From Verrucomicrobiales bacterium (GTDB lineage Bacteria; Verrucomicrobiota; Verrucomicrobiia; Limisphaerales; Palsa-1400): a stretch of DNA of 6,547 nucleotides. Shown here piece after piece: positions 5,761-6,547 of the stretch; position 1 is the stretch's first letter; every line of letters begins with the position of its first letter. The stretch covers positions 1 through 6,547 of the forward strand of contig JAQGOW010000208.1 in assembly GCA_028293405.1 (NCBI GenBank), read 5' to 3'. The notes below the pieces were generated by a model that saw only the letters and a list, made by a program, of their open reading frames with translations, made no database searches and was not told the origin of the DNA. Position numbers and translations under genes: made by a program.

Positions 5761-5820
5761 CACCACCGACCATGCCCCTGCATGCACTGACACGCCTTAC
5801 CATGCCCCTACACGCCATTT
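5761..5820. repeat. Phased repeat cluster F: CAYGCM core x5 (plus one degenerate), 10-nt period
   Basis: Consecutive 10-nt units begin at 5761, 5771, 5781, 5791, 5801 and 5811: CACCACCGAC, CATGCCCCTG, CATGCACTGA, CACGCCTTAC, CATGCCCCTA and CACGCCATTT. Five of the six fit CAYGCM; the first is degenerate. Units two and five are nearly identical over 10 bases, giving a 30-nt higher-order repeat. On the minus strand the units end in GGCATG or GGCGTG, sharing GCATG with cluster C on the other side of the HTH gene. The repeat lies about 220-280 bp upstream of the HTH start. Confidence 0.88.
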
Positions 5821-5935
5821 TTCTGTGCAAAAAGTTTTGACACGATTTCAAGGGCCCTAATGGGTGACGCCTTCTTCTGTATGGAAAACAATCCAACAAG
5901 CACAAGAAAGTCTATGAACCAAAACGAACCATACT

Positions 5936-5949
5936 ATGGGTTTACCCAT
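5936..5949 (+). other. Small perfect hairpin ATGGG-TTTA-CCCAT
   Basis: Five-base-pair perfect stem with a 4-nt loop, followed on the plus strand by TTTTC. The layout is terminator-like, but the stem is short and no gene upstream on the plus strand needs ending, so its role is uncertain. It could also be a symmetric operator. Confidence 0.35.
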
Positions 5950-6134
5950 TTTCAGCGCCATCACCCGCTGACGCAGAATTGTCTTCCCGGCGTTTAACAA
6001 GGTAAAAATATCTTTATTACAAACCACAGAAGCTGGTAGGGTCTGGTCGTAGCCACTTTTTCAGGTTTTGTGCCGTAAACCTTTGAGCTTGGCGACGGCG
6101 GTTCAACCTCGATGACTCAACGGCCAAAGTAACC

Positions 6135-6547
6135 ATGAAAATCAGACTGCTCTGCGTCTTGGCGTTGACTATTCTCTGCGCCTTTAACTCCCAATTGTCC
6201 ATCGCCAATGCCCAGGGCACGGCCTTCACTTACCAAGGCCGGCTGAACGACGGGAGCGGTACGGCCAGCGGCACCTACGACCTGACCTTTGCGCTGTACG
6301 ATTCGAGCAATGGCGGCAGCCAGGTTGGCGTCAGCATCACGAACAGTTCAACCGTCGTCAGCAACGGATCGTTCACGGTAACATTGAATTTTGGCGACCA
6401 GTTTCCCGGCACCAATCGATGGCTGTCGATGGCCGTGCGCACCAACGGAGCCGCAGCGTTCACAACATTGGCGCCACGCCAGGCGATTTTGCCCACACCT
6501 TACGCGATTCATGCCGGCACTGCTTCGGACGTAGGAACAGGTTCGGT
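6135..6547 (+). CDS. Secreted protein with N-terminal 'FTYQGRL' domain, incomplete at the right edge
   Basis: Open reading frame from ATG 6135-6137 with no stop through the window end (137 codons visible). Residues 1-26 form a classical Sec signal peptide: basic start MKIR, hydrophobic core LLCVLALTILCAF, and probable cleavage after ANA before QGTAF. The mature part starts TAFTYQGRLNDG, followed by beta-rich sequence (GTYDLTFALYDSSNGG, VSNGSFTVTLNFG, RWLSMAVRTNG) and ends near QAILPTPYAIHAG. This arrangement, with 'QGRL' at the start and a 'P-x-PYA-x-xA' ending, is typical of an N-terminal domain of large exported or surface proteins in Verrucomicrobiota and some other environmental bacteria. 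In these proteins it is often followed by low-complexity, fibre-like or repeat regions. The function is unknown. The start has no Shine-Dalgarno but is fixed by the signal peptide. The gene is divergent from the HTH gene. Confidence 0.88.
   Translation, partial: MKIRLLCVLALTILCAFNSQLSIANAQGTAFTYQGRLNDGSGTASGTYDLTFALYDSSNGGSQVGVSITNSSTVVSNGSFTVTLNFGDQFPGTNRWLSMAVRTNGAAAFTTLAPRQAILPTPYAIHAGTASDVGTGS

Larger units (their letters stand above)
5544..6134. other. Non-coding region between the divergent HTH and secreted-protein genes
   Basis: This 591-bp gap separates the minus-strand HTH gene from the plus-strand secreted-protein gene, so both promoters should be here, but none is convincing. The half nearer the HTH gene holds repeat clusters D, E and F. 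A short run of 7-nt quasi-repeats (GTTGATG, GTTGAGG, GTCGAAT) covers 5556-5576. GAACC occurs at 5916-5920 and 5926-5930, 10 nt apart, and a small hairpin lies at 5936-5949. From about 5950 to 6134 I see only AT-rich sequence near 5993-6025, which could include the promoter of the secreted-protein gene (for example TTGTCT at 5979 with TAAAAA at 6003, an 18-nt spacer, weak). Minus-strand reading frames in 5589-5905 are repeat translations, not supportable genes. Confidence 0.6.

Noticed and set aside
4989..5820. CRISPR array
   Set aside because: Units are only 10-11 nt with variable linkers of 4-7 nt; there are no 23-40-nt repeats, no spacer-sized intervals and no cas gene.
5627..5905. Minus-strand reading frame of 92 codons upstream of the HTH gene, with a repeated CRGMV peptide
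   Set aside because: The peptide repeat only reflects the 30-nt higher-order period of the CAYGCM cluster, and the frame also runs through the CGA and 14-nt repeats. There is no recognisable domain and no ribosome binding site.
5979..6022. Sigma-70-like promoter for the secreted-protein gene
   Set aside because: Several weak -35/-10 combinations are possible in AT-rich sequence, none with both boxes near consensus, so it is mentioned only in the intergenic description.

Overview
The window looks like a chromosomal segment of a Verrucomicrobiota bacterium, probably near Pedosphaera/Limisphaerales. This is inferred from the style of the proteins: a secreted protein starting with a signal peptide followed by an 'AFTYQGRL' domain at the right edge, and an iron-sulphur DinG-type helicase. 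No rRNA or other phylogenetic marker is present. None of the minus-strand genes shows a clear Shine-Dalgarno sequence.

Layout. Positions 1-355 hold no convincing gene, but contain an imperfect direct repeat with a 40-bp period. From 4889 down to 356 four genes run on the minus strand: a left-handed beta-helix acyltransferase that keeps GlmU-like acetyltransferase residues but lacks a nucleotidyltransferase domain; a DinG/XPD-like helicase only 15 bp downstream of it, so probably cotranscribed; a small DUF1232/YkvA-like protein; and an M20-family zinc amidohydrolase (ArgE/DapE/CPG2 type). The last two follow gaps of about 105-110 bp and may or may not share the same transcript. The functions are housekeeping-like and do not form one obvious pathway.

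The notable part is about 4985-5830. A 123-residue minus-strand gene encodes a helix-turn-helix domain followed by a long charged coiled coil, resembling the N-terminal region of phage terminase gpP-like proteins, with no phage or transposase genes nearby. It is flanked on both sides by several separate clusters of very short direct repeats. Each cluster has its own core sequence, but almost all share a 10- or 11-nt period, about one DNA helical turn. Downstream of the gene are TGC-core units x4 (11 nt, starting at the stop codon), TGAC units x3 (10 nt) and TTTACC units x4 (11 nt). Upstream are CGA units (10 nt), a 14-nt tandem duplication and CAYGCM units x5-6 (10 nt). I know of no described element with this architecture and regard it as the best candidate for an undescribed system here. 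Whether it is a protein-binding platform, an RNA element or the trace of a repeat-generating process cannot be decided from sequence alone.

To the right, 5830-6134 is non-coding and holds a small hairpin. At 6135 a plus-strand secreted protein begins and runs off the window.
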